Shown here: piece after piece, positions 25,135 through 36,024 of the stretch
Layout of the letters: the number at the start of each line of letters is the position of its first letter
Numbering within the stretch: position 1 is the stretch's first letter
Source: Endocalyx cinctus
Taxonomy: Eukaryota; Ascomycota; Sordariomycetes; Amphisphaeriales; Apiosporaceae
Assembly: GCA_001600455.1 (NCBI GenBank)
Contig: BCKC01000001.1
Location: forward strand, 7,366,579-7,430,578
Direction of reading: 5' to 3'
Length of the DNA: 64,000 nucleotides
Position numbers and translations under genes: made by a program
Notes under the pieces: model-generated
Databases searched by the model: none
The model's input: the letters and a program-made list of their open reading frames with translations, nothing else
What the model was told of the DNA's origin: nothing

Positions 25135-27051
25135 AGTGAATAAGGTAATAGTACATAAAGGGGTATCTCAGAAGGAATGGATAGTCTAGTCTAGTACAGA
25201 AGCTATAACCCTGGGAATAAAGGTTTCTCTCGGTCGATCAGATCTTTCTATTATCATCGAGAATTATAATCTAGTATTATCATTGAGCTACTTAAAGAAC
25301 ATATACTTGGGACATATAATACGACAAACTGACTTGGAAGGAAGCGGTACTCAGCTGAAGCCGATGTTTACGCTATCCTATCTTAGGTATGTCACGTAAG
25401 CAAAGATATCAAACAAATATGCTTACTCAAACACGCCGGCCGTTTCCGAGCATTAGGTACGATACGCGGGTTTACCGGGAGCATTGTCTGGGTGCCATCA
25501 TGCGAATTCTCCATCGAGACCCACCCGGAGACGGCTTTTGAGATGAGTAAGATCTACTCCGAAATTGTGACAAGCTGCCGTCCATGATCCTACGCTAAGG
25601 AGAAGTGTCAATGGGGTTTCGGAGTAAGATTAAAATTTAGATGACATAAGTAAACACGACACCGATGGGCACGCCAAGATCGACCCCGAAGTTCGGTGTG
25701 GCACTGAAAAATCCTCCGAATACCACCCATCCGATCTAATCAATCCCGATACAGGAACGATCTTCAGGGCAATTCAATGTTACTTTTGAAGTTATTTATT
25801 TTTAGAGTTATGGGAGAATTATAGTAAGGTTGAGATTCATGAGGATCATGATATGTTTGACTCAAGTATTGTAGTTATTAATAAATTAATGAAGTGAAGA
25901 TTCACATGCTTCATCCAGGGGTTAAGGAGGTGCCAGGTATACTAAGTGAACACGCAGTACTCCGTACTATAGTATACTATAGTTCTAAGTATTACGTCCT
26001 ATTTTTAATTTATAGTGTACCCAGTTAATATCTTAGGATACTTGTACTCATCGTTTAAATAAATAACTACCCAATTAATGTGTTATGAGCATACGACTCC
26101 TTCCTGGAAGTGAAGCCCCTGATTTGTATTCCTCTCTTCCACGCCAGCGATCAATAGCTATTTATTCCTTCTATGATTCCACATGGTAGAATATCACTTC
26201 TCAGAACTTAGCCCAGTGGTATACTTATGTATTTCCCGAAGCCTGAAGATCGATTTGCATCAGATATGTCCAATCGTTTTTTCGTATCTTAGCGAGTATA
26301 ACGCACAATGCCGTCCGTAATGCTTCGACAGATCGCAATACTTGCGTCTTACATACCGGTGAAATGCACATAATAATATATATTTACTATTACCGTAGAT
26401 AGAACTTCGGTTGATGATTCACCTTTATCACCCGAAAAAGATGAAAGAAAAAAGTTTGTGTCATTGGATATCGCTACCAATTGCATTACCTTAGCTAGTC
26501 ACTTTACGGGAGATTAAGACATAAGTGCGTAGGTATATACCGAAGATATTCATGATCATACATTATTTACTATTAGCTTGTGTAGGTTCTCACAGTGGGT
26601 CGTCTACATTGTTCACACGTAGATACAAAGATAAAAAAAAGACGGTAATAATATACTTGAAACATAGAAAATCTACTTAGGTCTCCATTATCTAAACCTG
26701 TGATACTCTTATACCGTCCCAAGCCCGGCCTTTGTTTTAATAGCGAGAAAAAAGAAAAGGGCGCGCACTCGGCCCTATTTTGATAAATACATACTAGATT
26801 CCACCTGTTAAGCTTCTTTTTTTTTTTAAAAAAAAAAAAAAACACAGTAGCCGTCCTTAACGGAATTATTCAGCTGAGCTGCTTGTATTTTGCGAATAAG
26901 TATCACCCAACTGACTATTTCCGCATCGTTGTCGATGCCCTTAGTTACCCCTTCGCATATCGCCCAGAGCTGTTTTGCCATTTGCTACATACTCAGACTG
27001 TCCGCTTTTGCCGTTACCCAAGAATACTTTCATACCCATTTTCTCCCGTTT
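25135..27051. other. AT-rich intergenic region upstream of the PKS-NRPS
   Basis: This holds the PKS-NRPS promoter at its left end. The rest is AT-rich with no credible gene. A perfect T11A15 palindromic run lies at 26817-26842. A segment near 25670-25740 has normal GC content but no recognised domain. No cluster regulator is encoded here. Confidence 0.55.
26817..26842. repeat. T11A15 homopolymer palindrome
   Basis: Eleven T followed directly by fifteen A. It could form a hairpin, or act as a nucleosome-excluding poly(dA:dT) tract between the P450 3' end and the PKS promoter. It is also a likely place for sequencing length errors. Confidence 0.8.
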
Positions 27052-28849
27052 TCAGGATCTAGCCCTAATGCGCGCGACCGCCTTATCGTCGGGCGAGAAA
27101 AACCCGCTGGCCATCGGCGTATTTTTCAGCGGCAGACACTCGGGCTTGATCTCCACATCGTAGTTGCGAAGGATGTGGGTCAGGGCGATCTTAAGCGTGT
27201 TGGTAGCGAAAAACCGACCAGGACAGGCCTGCGTCCCGTCGCCCCAGCCGGGCGAGTCCGCTCCTGTCGTCAGGAAGTTGTACCGGCTCTCGTTACCCGG
27301 CTTGCGCCGCAGCTCGTAGAACCGGTACATGTTAAACTCGCTCGGGTTTGGCCATAGCTCCGGAGACTGGTCGATTGCCTGACAGTCTACGGCGATAAGC
27401 GTCCCTGGAGGCAGGGTCGGTCCAACAGAGAGCTGGGTCGGCTTCATGATGCGGCGCTGGAGTGTGACTGGAATTGATTGCGAAATATTAGTAATCGAAC
27501 GTATGAGATTGGCTCTTATGGTTTTGTCGCTGGTCACGGCTGTGATGGGTGGAGAATGATGATGGAGAGAGAGACTTACAGATGCCAAAAGGGTGCATTC
27601 GGAAGGTTTCGCGCAGGAAACTGTCCATTTTCCTTAGCTCCTGGAGATGGGTTGCAGGAAGGTTTCCGTCAACAAGAACCTCGTCTAGTTCCTGACGTAG
27701 GACGCCGACAACTTCCGGGTGCAGAGCCAATTCGCAGAGAGCGTGGAACAATACTGCTGCCGTGTTAGGTGTTGAGTCGAAGCTGAGGTGGATATAATCT
27801 GCGATCAACTTCTTCAAACCTGCTTCAGCCGACTTGTAGTGCGAGAGGAGAAATCCCGTGAAGGGAACCTTGCCCTCCGGCCGCGGCCGCAAGATTTCCT
27901 TCTTGTCTTTCGCTTCTTTAAACTCCTTGATATCCTCTTCAAGTACCGGGGTGAGCATGCGCTTTAAATCCCACCGGTTCTTAATACTGGGTAAGAAGGA
28001 GAGGGGAGCAATGAATGGTCGGACGATGAAGGGACAGGCATCTAGCAACATGACTCCGATATGAATGAAGATAGGCAGCATCATGACGGACTTGACCCAG
28101 TTGCTGTTCGTCCCTAGCTTTCTTCCAACGAATGAACACGCGTTGATCTGTGTGATGATCTCGAAAGTGGTCATCAGCAGAGGAAACTCCTTCCAGTCAC
28201 GTCGGCGCCCGATGACGTCGTCAAATACATTGCGGCACTCCTCTTGGCGAGTGTGAATGCGAGCAGGTAGCGAACGGGTCAAATCCGCAATGACTGACTT
28301 GATAAGCTCAGGCGACTCCTCGCCGACGTGGGTCCAGTGGCCATAATTGACTGTATTGAAAAACGACTTGGCAGAAGCGGTATGCTCCGGAAGACGTTTA
28401 ATCTCATTAAAAGATGTAGGCGGGAACACGACAAGACTATGCCGCTTGTTCACGGCCATGAAAGGTTGGCCCGGATACTGTGGCTTTCTGTCAGAACACA
28501 CTCCAAGGCGACAGGGTCTTTACAGCTGAGTATATGAATGCTGATGTGATGATTTACATACCAGTTCTCTCCCCTCCCTAATAATGTCCATGAAATGCGC
28601 ATGGTTTCTCCTCACCACGGCAAGCCCAGGAATTGCCTTGACCCGTGCGGTTTTTTTGGATTTAAAATAAATTATAGTAAAAAATATTACCAGTGCCGTC
28701 AAGAAGAAGAAGCTTCTAGATGGCAGTCCGTCTAGCGCAGTGCGCAGCATAATCTTCGTAAGCTGCCATCTAGTGAGCTTCAAAGGCGCTAGACTCTGCC
28801 GCAAGACTAAGTATGGCTCGATAATATTTGTTTGGATGCTTGAAAACAT
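27052..28849 (-). CDS. Cytochrome P450 monooxygenase (cytochalasan cluster, first)
   Basis: Three exons on the minus strand: 28849 to about 28558, about 28500 to 27580, and 27467-27052, giving about 542 residues. The second intron (112 bp) is clear. The first has two workable splice choices; the 57-bp one (28557-28501) is preferred. An N-terminal membrane helix (FFFLTALVIFFTIIYF) indicates ER anchoring. The I-helix reads FDSTPNTA, the ExxR motif is ETFR, and the haem loop is WGDGTQACPG with the axial Cys. The sequence style matches fungal P450s found beside cytochalasan and related PKS-NRPS genes. It probably hydroxylates or oxidises the macrocycle or isoindolone core (inference). It lies 1.9 kb upstream of the PKS-NRPS, on the same strand. 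Confidence 0.88.
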
Positions 28850-30646
28850 TGTTTGATAGGTTAATTACTGAAGTGAATATATGCGAATTGGCAGAAAACG
28901 CAGGAGGCTTTTTGATTGCGACCTGCTTACAACTCACATACGACAATTTAAGTCTAATTATAATAAAAGTCTAGAAATTTTCCATTTTCAAATCGTATAA
29001 AACATTCTTTTTAGTTGAAGGTAGATCCATGCCCAGGTCGTGTAGCGATATAAGGCCTGATTCCGAACCCGAGGGCCCACACCGCGGTATCACAGGACAG
29101 CATCGGGGGTCAACATCCTGAATAAAGTAAGCGATTGATGATCTACGAGGGTACTGCAACTCTATTTTAATCTGACTGTAAAATGATGTCATATTCCCTG
29201 CGCGTGAATAAACGTAACCTGGTAATCATCTTCTCCGTTGCTTAATCAGAAACAAGATAAAGTGCTTTTACACGAAAGTTCTCACCTTAAGCTTCTGATA
29301 CGCAGCGGAGATACAGATATTCATCAGCATATAACCCCTCCCTATAGTATATAGTGTAGCAGCAGCAAATTGGAGGTCAGTAATAAGCAGCCTCTATAGC
29401 ATAGGTATACTAAGCTTTGACTATAATGGACGACATGTATAGACGTGGAACAAATTTAGAGAAAATTTCTAAATCTTTAGGTAATATGCATATACCTATC
29501 TGCATGAATGGAACAAGTACCAGGATCAACACCTCCGGTCTGGTCTGGCTGAAAAGGCACATGTCGCCCATATAGATCAGTGATTACGACCGTTCTACAA
29601 TTTTCTTTCGGCCTGCTACATATAAGATTAGACAAAACTTAAGATATTATTTACATATGCTACCTAAACATAACATACTTATTTATTCACTTATCGTCTA
29701 GTCTCATTGCATAAGGGGGCTAGTATACACCAAGCTATGTTCAAGCTCAACTTAGTAAGTTCTTGCGCTTAAGATTGTCGCGCAATCTTAACAAGTCATC
29801 AATAGAGTGTTTCTTAATACGAGAATCACAGTTTATAATTAGCCAGGAACATACAAAGCCACATATTGGGCAGTGGATGCTCCAGAGATCCATATAGAGA
29901 GGAGTGATGAAAGAAAAGTGGAACTCATGTTATATATAAGCACTTCCACAGGCCGAGCAGGTATGATAAAACTCCGACTTAACCTGTGGCTAATATAAAT
30001 AAAAGAAAACATTATGGGAGAGGAGATATAAATTAATAATATGAGACACTGTATTTACTAGGAAGGGTTTGGGTTCGGCGTTCCCTTCGCAGGCCGATTC
30101 GGTGTCGTTCGGTGTCGATTTTCAGGGGTAAAAGTGGGTATCAACATCGGAGTCGGATTGATAACCCTAACCCTAAGCTAGCTACCTAGTATCTGTTTTG
30201 CCTCTACGTGACCTATTAACAAGAATATATTTTATTGTAATGAGTTAGTACAAGCGAAGGCTTCTTTGAGATGGATTCACGGTGGATTTTGGTAACCTCA
30301 TAATACCGGAAAAAGGTAAAATTATTGGACTATCAAAAATGAATGTATTAATTTACATGGCAATACTATTTGGCAAGAGAAATGACGGGATATTCAGACT
30401 ATACTTCAGCGGAATTAGTAAAATCTCTCAAGATTGGATGGCAGACGTCAGACTTTTGACTTCTATGAGATGAAAATTAGAATTATATGACTAAATCTGC
30501 TCGTATTTGAAGATGTGAACTTGAAATTTTCATGATAAAATAAATCCATAATGATGCCACCATTTTTCGTTACCTGCATATATCCTGTGCCATTTCAAAT
30601 ATACTTGGCTAAAATTTCCTTCGTCTCACAAAAGAAGTGATTTAAT
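28850..30646. other. Intergenic region, AT-rich
   Basis: No gene is supported. The stretch 29000-29120 is more GC-rich than its surroundings but has no long frame. A short interstitial telomere-like repeat is at 30162-30176. The remainder looks like degenerate AT-rich intergenic DNA. Confidence 0.5.
30162..30176. repeat. Short interstitial telomere-like repeat
   Basis: TAACCCTAACCCTAA, two and a half units of the fungal telomere motif (CCCTAA)n. It is too short to be a telomere. It may be a repair scar or chance. Confidence 0.6.
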
Positions 30647-31998
30647 CTATTCTACATAATTACTCCTGAAAAGGGGTGAGTTCTTGGGAAACGTCAGGGC
30701 TTCCGTGAGCGCAATTCCATCGTATTGGTCTAGTCCGATATGACCTCCCCTTGACTGGGCGGAGAAGCCGCTACCTCCAACACCTTCACCGAGGATGTAC
30801 TCGAAGCCGACGTTAAGGTGCTCCACGAAGAAAGTGTAGTGCCGCATCTTCGTAGGGGACACAAGCTCCAGCTGGAAGCCGGTGACCTTGTCCTTTAGGG
30901 TACCCGTGACAGCCCCACCGTATGTCTTGCTGACGAGCGCGTAGTCCTCCGTGTCAGAGGCCGTCCCGAGCATGCTTTGGAAGATCGGGACGCCGTCCTG
31001 GAAGAGGACGACGGACTGATGCGAGAGATCAGGGTCGAGATTGGAAGTAAAGGAGAAATAGCTGATCACGTACGGACCCAACATGGCCCGGACGGCTTGT
31101 AGAGTTCTCATACAAGTAAACCAACTATAGTTGGAAGTCGTAAGTTAGTAGGCTAAGATAACACACGGAGAATTTAAAATAAAATAACACGCGAGACTAA
31201 CCTGAACGCGGACCAGAACCGCTCGTGCCCTCCCATGCCAGTCCATTGAACAGGCTTGCCTTTAATTTCCACATTGGTATCCACCGTCCCGGCGGGGATA
31301 GGTTGCGACCAGTGATAATACGGGATAGTGACCGTAGACGCGTTCTCGGCCGGCCAAACGCTTCCATCCGCAGCTAGAGGTTTTGCCCGAGAGTGAATTA
31401 CCACCCTGCCTTTGACGGTGTCAGAGTCCAGGGTGACAATGGCTTCCGTCATTTCTGCGTTGACCAAGAAAGAGAATTGCCACCCATTCTTTTCGTCTAT
31501 CCACAGACCGCGGGTGCCCAGCGAGCACGTCTCGATGACGGACCGCTCCGCGTAGTACACCTCGGCGAAACGCGTGCGATCCGTAAATCCGAACTCGATG
31601 GACAGACGAAGGTTCCCGGTACCCAGGATAGCGTAGTTAGGGTCTCGGTAAAAGCCGAAGATGAAAGACTGCATACCATCTTCGGATATCCCATCGAACT
31701 CCCACTGTTCACCACCAGACGCGTTGAGTGGTTTTATTTTGGGCTCTTCGAGACTTCCCATGGCGTGGGTGCCAAAGTCAACCATCTTCCTGCCTTTCTC
31801 CATCTCATTCGCTGTGATGTTACTCAGCCGGCAGTTGGCATTGCCGTTGATGTCCTCGACTGTGAGAGGGATCTGTTCGCCCGGGAAGAGGTGGCTGCTT
31901 GGCTCACGCCAGTGAGATGGCCAAGGCTCTGGCCAGCCATTGGTGGTAGCGAGGGTGGTGGCCAGCAGACCTGAGAAAGGTATGAGATGAATCAACAT
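30647..31998 (-). CDS. Diels-Alderase-family protein (lipocalin-like fold)
   Basis: Two exons on the minus strand, 31998-31202 and 31124-30647, joined over a 77-bp intron, give 424 residues. The N-terminus is hydrophobic (a signal-like segment with a run of Leu, Ala and Thr). Recognition rests on the overall pattern of the fungal pericyclase family found in PKS-NRPS clusters (CcsF-like, MycB-like): a first beta domain rich in Trp, Gly and Ser, the motif [10 protein letters not shown] just before the intron, and a second beta-barrel domain. Family members catalyse the intramolecular [4+2] cycloaddition of a polyenyl pyrrolinone, here presumably setting the isoindolone and macrocycle (family knowledge plus context). 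It is divergently transcribed from the trans-ER across a 300-bp spacer, suggesting co-regulation. Confidence 0.87.
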
Positions 31999-32298
31999 TG
32001 TAACGCTTGTAGGGAACTATACGGAGTTGAGGACGACGTCAGAGCTAACTGCAGAGGCGCAATGGATTATTATGCTACCTAGTGTGAAATTAGGAAACAT
32101 CGCATTTAAGGGTGACGTTTCGGTTCTAGAAAAAAATAGATACAGTGGGACTCCGAAATTTTCGGACTTAGAGGATCAATGTAGCAGCGTCGTTCATGTG
32201 TATAAAATGGTCGTAGAGCGATGGGGGAGGAGGGAGGGGAAGAGGAGGTTGAAAACACAGACTATTACACTTTCCAAGAGAAAAAAAAAATCGCCAGT
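31999..32298. promoter_or_regulatory. Divergent promoter between Diels-Alderase and trans-ER
   Basis: A 300-bp spacer with back-to-back starts. A TATA-like TATAAAA is at 32201-32207, 92-98 bases before the ER start codon on the plus strand. Purine-rich DNA and an A run precede the ATG. Shared control of the two biosynthetic genes is inferred from geometry. No specific factor site was identified. Confidence 0.6.
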
Positions 32299-33442
32299 AT
32301 GCCAATCCCAAGTTCTGCTTCATTGCCGACAGTTCGCACGGCCGTTGTTACGGGCAATGACAACCGCCTTCGTGTAGAACATAATGCCCCACTCCCTGCT
32401 CTCCGACCCAACGAAGTCATGGTGCAAGTGAAGGCCGTGGCCATCAATCCGTGCGACTACAAGATGCACCAGCGTTTCCCCTGTCCGGGGGCCGTCGACG
32501 GCTGCGACTTTGCCGGGGTGATCATCGCACTCGGTTCGGACGTGGCTAATTTTAGCATCGGAGACCGAGTGTGTGGGGCGGTGCACGGTTCGAATCCACT
32601 TCGGCCTGAATCGGGTTCCTTCACCGAATACATGCCTTCCGAGTCCGAATTCACGCTAAAAATCCCAGCCGGCTTATCCTTCCAAGAGGCCGTCGGGATG
32701 GGGGTAACGGGCCTGGGGACGCTCGGCATGGCTCTGTTCAAGACATTGGCTTTGCCGGGGAGCTTGGACGAACCGGCGACGAAGCCCCGGACGGTGCTCG
32801 TGCACGGTGGTAGCTCCTCGGTGGGAACCATGGCAATTCAATTGCTGCGAATGTGAGTGGCTTCAATAGCCCTAGTACACTGTATCGTCTTTTAGCTAAC
32901 AGAATGGGGCCGAAAGCATCGGACATGTACCCATCGCTACTTGCTCCCCTCGAAATTTCGACCTGGCTAAAAGTTTTGGCGCGGAGGAGGTTTTTGACTA
33001 CAATTCTCCAGATTGCGCCAAAGATATCAAGACATACACCAAAAACACTCTCTCTTACATACTTGACCCTTTCACCGACGCCAAGAGCGTTGACCTGTGC
33101 TACAAGGCCATGGGTCGCGCCGGCGGCCGCTATTGCTGCTTAGAGATGTACCCGGACTACATCCTCGAGCGCAAATCAATCAAAGTAGGATTCGTAATGG
33201 GGCCTCTGTTGCTGGGACATAGGCTCGCGCTGAGTGAAGGTTACGAGAGAGAGGAGGATCCTGAGATGCGCGCATTCGGCATACAGTGGTATCAGGATGT
33301 GCAGAAAATGCTGAACCGGGGATTACTAAAGCGACATCCGCTGAGGGTTCTGGGCCATGATTTCGACGCGATGATAGAAGGGGTTGAAATGCTGAAGCGA
33401 AAAGAGGTTTCCGGTGAGAAATTAGTTGTCGCCCTTGAATGA
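32299..33442 (+). CDS. Trans-acting enoyl reductase (MDR family)
   Basis: Two exons, 32299-32852 and 32917-33442, with a 64-bp intron (branch-like GCTAAC close to the acceptor), give 359 residues. The ATG at 32299 is chosen because the protein then starts at the usual family position; the open frame upstream to 32221 is low-complexity. The N-terminal GroES-like domain contains VAINPCDYKM. The NADPH-binding Rossmann motif is HGGSSSVG. This is the LovC/CcsC-like stand-alone ER that partners highly reducing PKSs lacking a functional ER domain (family knowledge). The PKS-NRPS in this window has no ER signature between its MT and KR, so the two should work together. It is followed 170 bp downstream by a co-directional P450. 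Confidence 0.92.
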
Positions 33443-33612
33443 AGCACCTTGCCGAACATCGGTTCGGTATTCGGCGGATGCTCACATGTATACTATTTTT
33501 GGCTTATTTTTTTTTCGGAGTGGCGTAGTAAGGCGACTCACTTTTAAATGGCGCGGTCCCGCCACGGAGGTGAAGTTAGTTTAGTCTGGCTGTACAGCAA
33601 GCGTACGTAAAG

Positions 33613-35268
33613 ATGTTGAACACAACTGCTATTGTGCTTGCCATTGCGGCGGTGTTAGGCCGTATTATCTACTCTCTTTTCTACTACGACCACTTGGCCG
33701 CGAGGAAGCGGGTTCTAGCCCACATTCCAGAGGTCCGTTTCGATGAAAACGATTCACCTGAGCGATATAGAACGGATACTCGCTCCCTTGTGAGAAAAGG
33801 ATACCAGAAGTATCTCCAGCATGGCGTGGCGTTCCAGATGCATAACCCAGTTGAGGAATTAGGCAATCAAGTCGTGCTTCCTGTCAAGTATTTGGATGAA
33901 GTCAAGCGCGCTCCTAGGTCATTGTATAGTTTCGAGTCTTTCTCGGAGAAGCTGTTCCTCCTAAGTTATGTCGATGCCCCTCGCCAGACCGACGCTGCCC
34001 TTTTCGCGGCTAAGCTAGACATCAATAAGAACTTGGGTAAGAAATTATCTGGTATCCACGTAATGGTTTTAGTATGCTAATACTTTATGTAACGTTCTAG
34101 ACAATGTGATCAACGGCCTTTGGAACGAGGCCGACGTAGTGCTCAATGAGATCATCCCTACAACTGGTTGGAAGACGATCCCAGGGGGTGAACTTGCCTG
34201 CAGCATTATCTCGCGCACGATGTCGTATGTTCTCGTGGGTCCCACGCTCTGTCGGAATCCCGAATGGCAGCAGATTGCGATAGAGGCCACATTCGCCATC
34301 GTCGAAGGCACCATGGGCGTCCGAGCCAAGTATACTCCGAACTGGAGGTGGCTCGCGCGATGGCACCAATCAGCAGGAAGGCTCGTAGAGGTTCGGAAAA
34401 GGGCGATGGAACTGATCAAGCCGTTATACGACGAAAGACTCCAGACTATCAAACAGAACGGCGGCAAGAATGATAACGGATCGGAAAAGTTCAATGATAC
34501 CATCTACTGGATATTGAACAAAAGAAAGGTAGACAGATCGCTGAGAGGGATCGTCGACCAGCAATTGTTTTTGACCTTGGCATCTATCCACACTACGGCG
34601 GGGACTTTGCAGTCAATCCTATGTGATTGGCTCGCTCATCCTGAGTATCACGAAGAGATTTTGGCGGAAATCAACGAGGTTTTGGCAGAATTTCGGTCTT
34701 CCGGCGGCAAATGGACCCAGCAGCGTGTGTCCAAAATGAAGAAGTTGGATAGTTTCATGAAGGAGAGCTCACGGATAAACCCTGTCGGATGCAGTAAGTG
34801 ATCATCATGACCAACCCCGCATATGGTGAGGAGACGGGCTAACCGCTGAACCCATCATCAGTGACGGTTCAGCGTTACGCGCAAAAGTCGCACACTTTCA
34901 AAGACGGGTTCGTGTTACCGGCTGGTACGATCTTCCAGTTTCCGGCCGATGCCGTCCATCACGACCCGAACCTTTTCCCGGACCCGGATAAGTTCGACGC
35001 TTATCGGTTCCTCCGGCTTCGCGAAAAGGATCCAAACCAGTTCCACTACGGGTACGTCTCGGACATGACTCTGAACTGGGGTGCCGGCACACACGCCTGT
35101 CCAGGACGATTCCTCGCGACTCTGGTCCTCAAATTTGCTTTCATTTTGTTAATCACTCGCTACGACGTTAAATTTCCAGACGGCGAGGGAAAACCCGGAT
35201 ACATGTTTTTGGACAACTCGGTGAGAGTGGATCCTACGGCCAAACTCGATATTAAGGCTCGTAATTAA
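33613..35268 (+). CDS. Cytochrome P450 monooxygenase (cytochalasan cluster, second)
   Basis: Three exons, 33613-34036, 34101-34793 and 34862-35268, with introns of 64 and 68 bp, all in phase, give 507 residues. An N-terminal hydrophobic helix anchors it to the ER. The I-helix region reads SIHTTAGT. The K-helix ExxR is in KESSR (ESSR). The haem loop is WGAGTHACPGRF. It resembles the other cluster P450 in the haem loop (W-G-x-G-T-x-A-C-P-G) but is clearly divergent, so the two probably act at different positions of the polyketide (inference). It is the last recognisable gene on the right of the cytochalasan-type cluster. Confidence 0.9.
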
Positions 35269-36024
35269 TACCTCATCAATATCTTTTCTGAGTGGTGAAA
35301 TGAGGAATACCTTATTTCATTCTGAGCAGACTGTGGTGCATTTCGAATGATAGAGTGCAGGCTTATGGGCAATTTAGGTACTAATTAAAATAAGAATTTT
35401 CTCTTCCCCGTATAGACTGAAACACATAAAATAAAACCCCTTTTACCTGAGTTTACGAAGGGTCTTCTACACCTCTACAGAACCATCTTTAAAACCCCCT
35501 GTCGTTTTCTTATCTTATCTTTTCTGTGTAACACAGTAAAAATTGTAAACTTAGGCCGTTCAGCGGGCTGCAAGCTCACTTCCCGTAATGCATATCGCAT
35601 CTACGAATTTCATCTATATTGCTATCATTGCTGCCCTATTACACACAGCCCCCCCCTCACCTGCTTCCGGACCAGAGTACAACCCCACGTTCCTTCCCGG
35701 TGTAGACACGCGTTGTATGGAGTAAGATAGGTAGTCAGATAATGGAGAAGAGTAGCTTTACGTAGGTAGCAATAAGGCGAGTGGATCTAGGTATTTAAGT
35801 ACTTTTGAGGCTATGAAGGTTGCCTTGTCTGCCTCGTTCCATTCATTATTAAGTGCCTCCAGGCAGAAACACCGGCCTTAAAATAATTTAATTCGAGCAT
35901 CACAATCATTAAATCCATTATTTCATGCTTTAATTTGAATACTCTGTTCTCCCCATGGTCAGTGAATTTGTCTACTCTTTGGTTCCAGATTAATACTATC
36001 GTTTATTCAAACCTTGAGTAATCC
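35269..36024. other. Spacer with dispersed repeat, boundary of the first cluster
   Basis: No coding signal. It contains the 141-bp repeat at 35446-35586, whose second copy is at 61282-61424 in inverse orientation. A short C run (ACAGCCCCCCCCTC type) lies near 35650. The remainder should contain the HET gene promoter. Confidence 0.6.
35446..35586 (-). repeat. MITE-like dispersed repeat, copy 1
   Basis: A 141-bp sequence nearly identical, as its reverse complement, to 61282-61424. Within it CCTGAGTTTAC (35446-35456) and GTAAACTTAGG (35545-35555) form an 11-bp terminal inverted repeat with one mismatch around a 110-bp body. The similarity continues about 30 bp past one TIR (AGCGGGCTGCAAGCTCACTT). 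It has no coding capacity. Most differences between the copies appear to be transitions, as expected from RIP or age. Confidence 0.8.

Noticed and set aside
32585..32598. GGTTCGAATCC, a perfect tRNA B-box-like word
   Set aside because: It lies inside the coding sequence of the enoyl reductase, with no A box or cloverleaf around it.
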